In this document: positions 25,386 through 25,526 of the stretch, in pieces
How the letters are laid out: each line of letters opens with the position of its first letter
Numbering within the stretch: position 1 is the first letter of the stretch
From: a virus
DNA: 25,526 nt
Direction: 5' to 3' (one strand)
Virus record (IMG/VR): IMGVR_UViG_3300021373_002651
Span: 1 to 25,526 of that record
Position numbers and translations under genes: made by a program
The notes under the pieces: generated by a model
Seen by the model: only the letters and a program-made list of their open reading frames with translations
What the model was told of the DNA's origin: nothing
Database searches by the model: none

Positions 25386-25526
25386 GTTCATCTCCTTTTG
25401 AACTGACTTTTCAGTTCCATCCGGTGTATCACTAGCTTCAAATGAATCTTCATCTTGAGCCAGAGACTGACCGGCTAGATCTACACTATTAGTGAAAGTT
25501 TTTTTGAATTCATTATACTCTTCAAC
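25386..25526 (-). CDS. Open upstream extension in frame with the capsid gene, possible protease C-terminus
   Basis: The capsid frame stays open to the window edge and reads VEEYNEFKKTFTNSVDLAGQ, then SLAQDEDSFEASDTPDGTE and KSVQKEMN into the capsid start. It is acidic and looks like a natural linker. The other two minus frames stop within the first 45 bases. In HK97-like phages the gene before the capsid is the prohead protease, so this is probably its C-terminus, joined in frame to the capsid protein with an internal ribosome site. The protease domain itself is outside the window, so the identity is inferred. Confidence 0.55.
25512..25517 (-). promoter_or_regulatory. TATAAT box near the right edge, possible capsid promoter
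   Basis: The exact -10 consensus used by the three promoters in this window occurs here on the minus strand, about 120 bases before the capsid start. A -35 box would lie at about 25535-25540, outside the window, so it cannot be confirmed. Confidence 0.25.

Noticed and set aside
25386-25391. First ATG (25391) as the capsid start
   Set aside because: The AAGGAG ribosome site touches this ATG with no spacer, while the next ATG (25385) has the optimal 6-base spacing.

Overview
The window is a contiguous stretch of a tailed-phage genome (Caudoviricetes) holding head-completion, tail and tail-fibre genes. Every credible gene is on the minus strand, so genes are read from high to low coordinates. 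The lambda/HK97-like gene order, a 1472-residue tape measure, a gpJ-like tip protein and the absence of any sheath or contractile baseplate gene suggest a long non-contractile tail (siphovirus morphology). The DNA is AT-rich and no bacterial or integration gene is visible. The fibre styles (GIGTTxP repeats, KEYVD-type fibres, collagen-like GXY tracts) resemble marine and environmental phages. The host cannot be determined; three perfect-consensus sigma-70 promoters indicate that these genes are read by the host's primary RNA polymerase.

Layout in transcription order. (1) 25526-24015: HK97-fold major capsid protein with a long charged N-terminal helix; its frame stays open to the window edge, so it may be joined in frame to an upstream gene. 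It ends at a strong terminator. (2) 23958-20212: head-tail adaptor (gp6-like), a large neck protein, tail terminator and major tail tube protein, tightly spaced and ending at a second strong terminator. (3) A perfect promoter at 20122-20150 restarts transcription for a second tail-tube-like protein, the tail assembly chaperone pair G/T (with a slippery A7 sequence that points to a programmed -2 or +1 frameshift), the tape measure, a distal/minor tail protein, and a 2937-residue tip protein J carrying two collagen-like tracts, followed by a 63-residue orphan. (4) A second perfect promoter (4287-4315) drives a GT-B glycosyltransferase. (5) A third perfect promoter (3055-3083), overlapped by a perfect palindrome, drives a fibre module: an Ig-like/BppU-N-like small protein, a 135-residue linker protein, a 584-residue fibre, and a second fibre cut by the left edge.

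The genes form one assembly line: capsid, connector and tail tube, then tape measure with chaperones, then tip and receptor-binding fibres. The most unusual elements are the collagen-bearing tip protein with a carbohydrate-binding-like insert, a glycosyltransferase placed directly after it (possibly modifying the threonine-rich collagen tracts), the likely G/T frameshift, and the missing stop codon in front of the capsid gene. No tRNA, CRISPR, integrase or insertion sequence was seen, and no gene-free gap exceeds about 140 bases.
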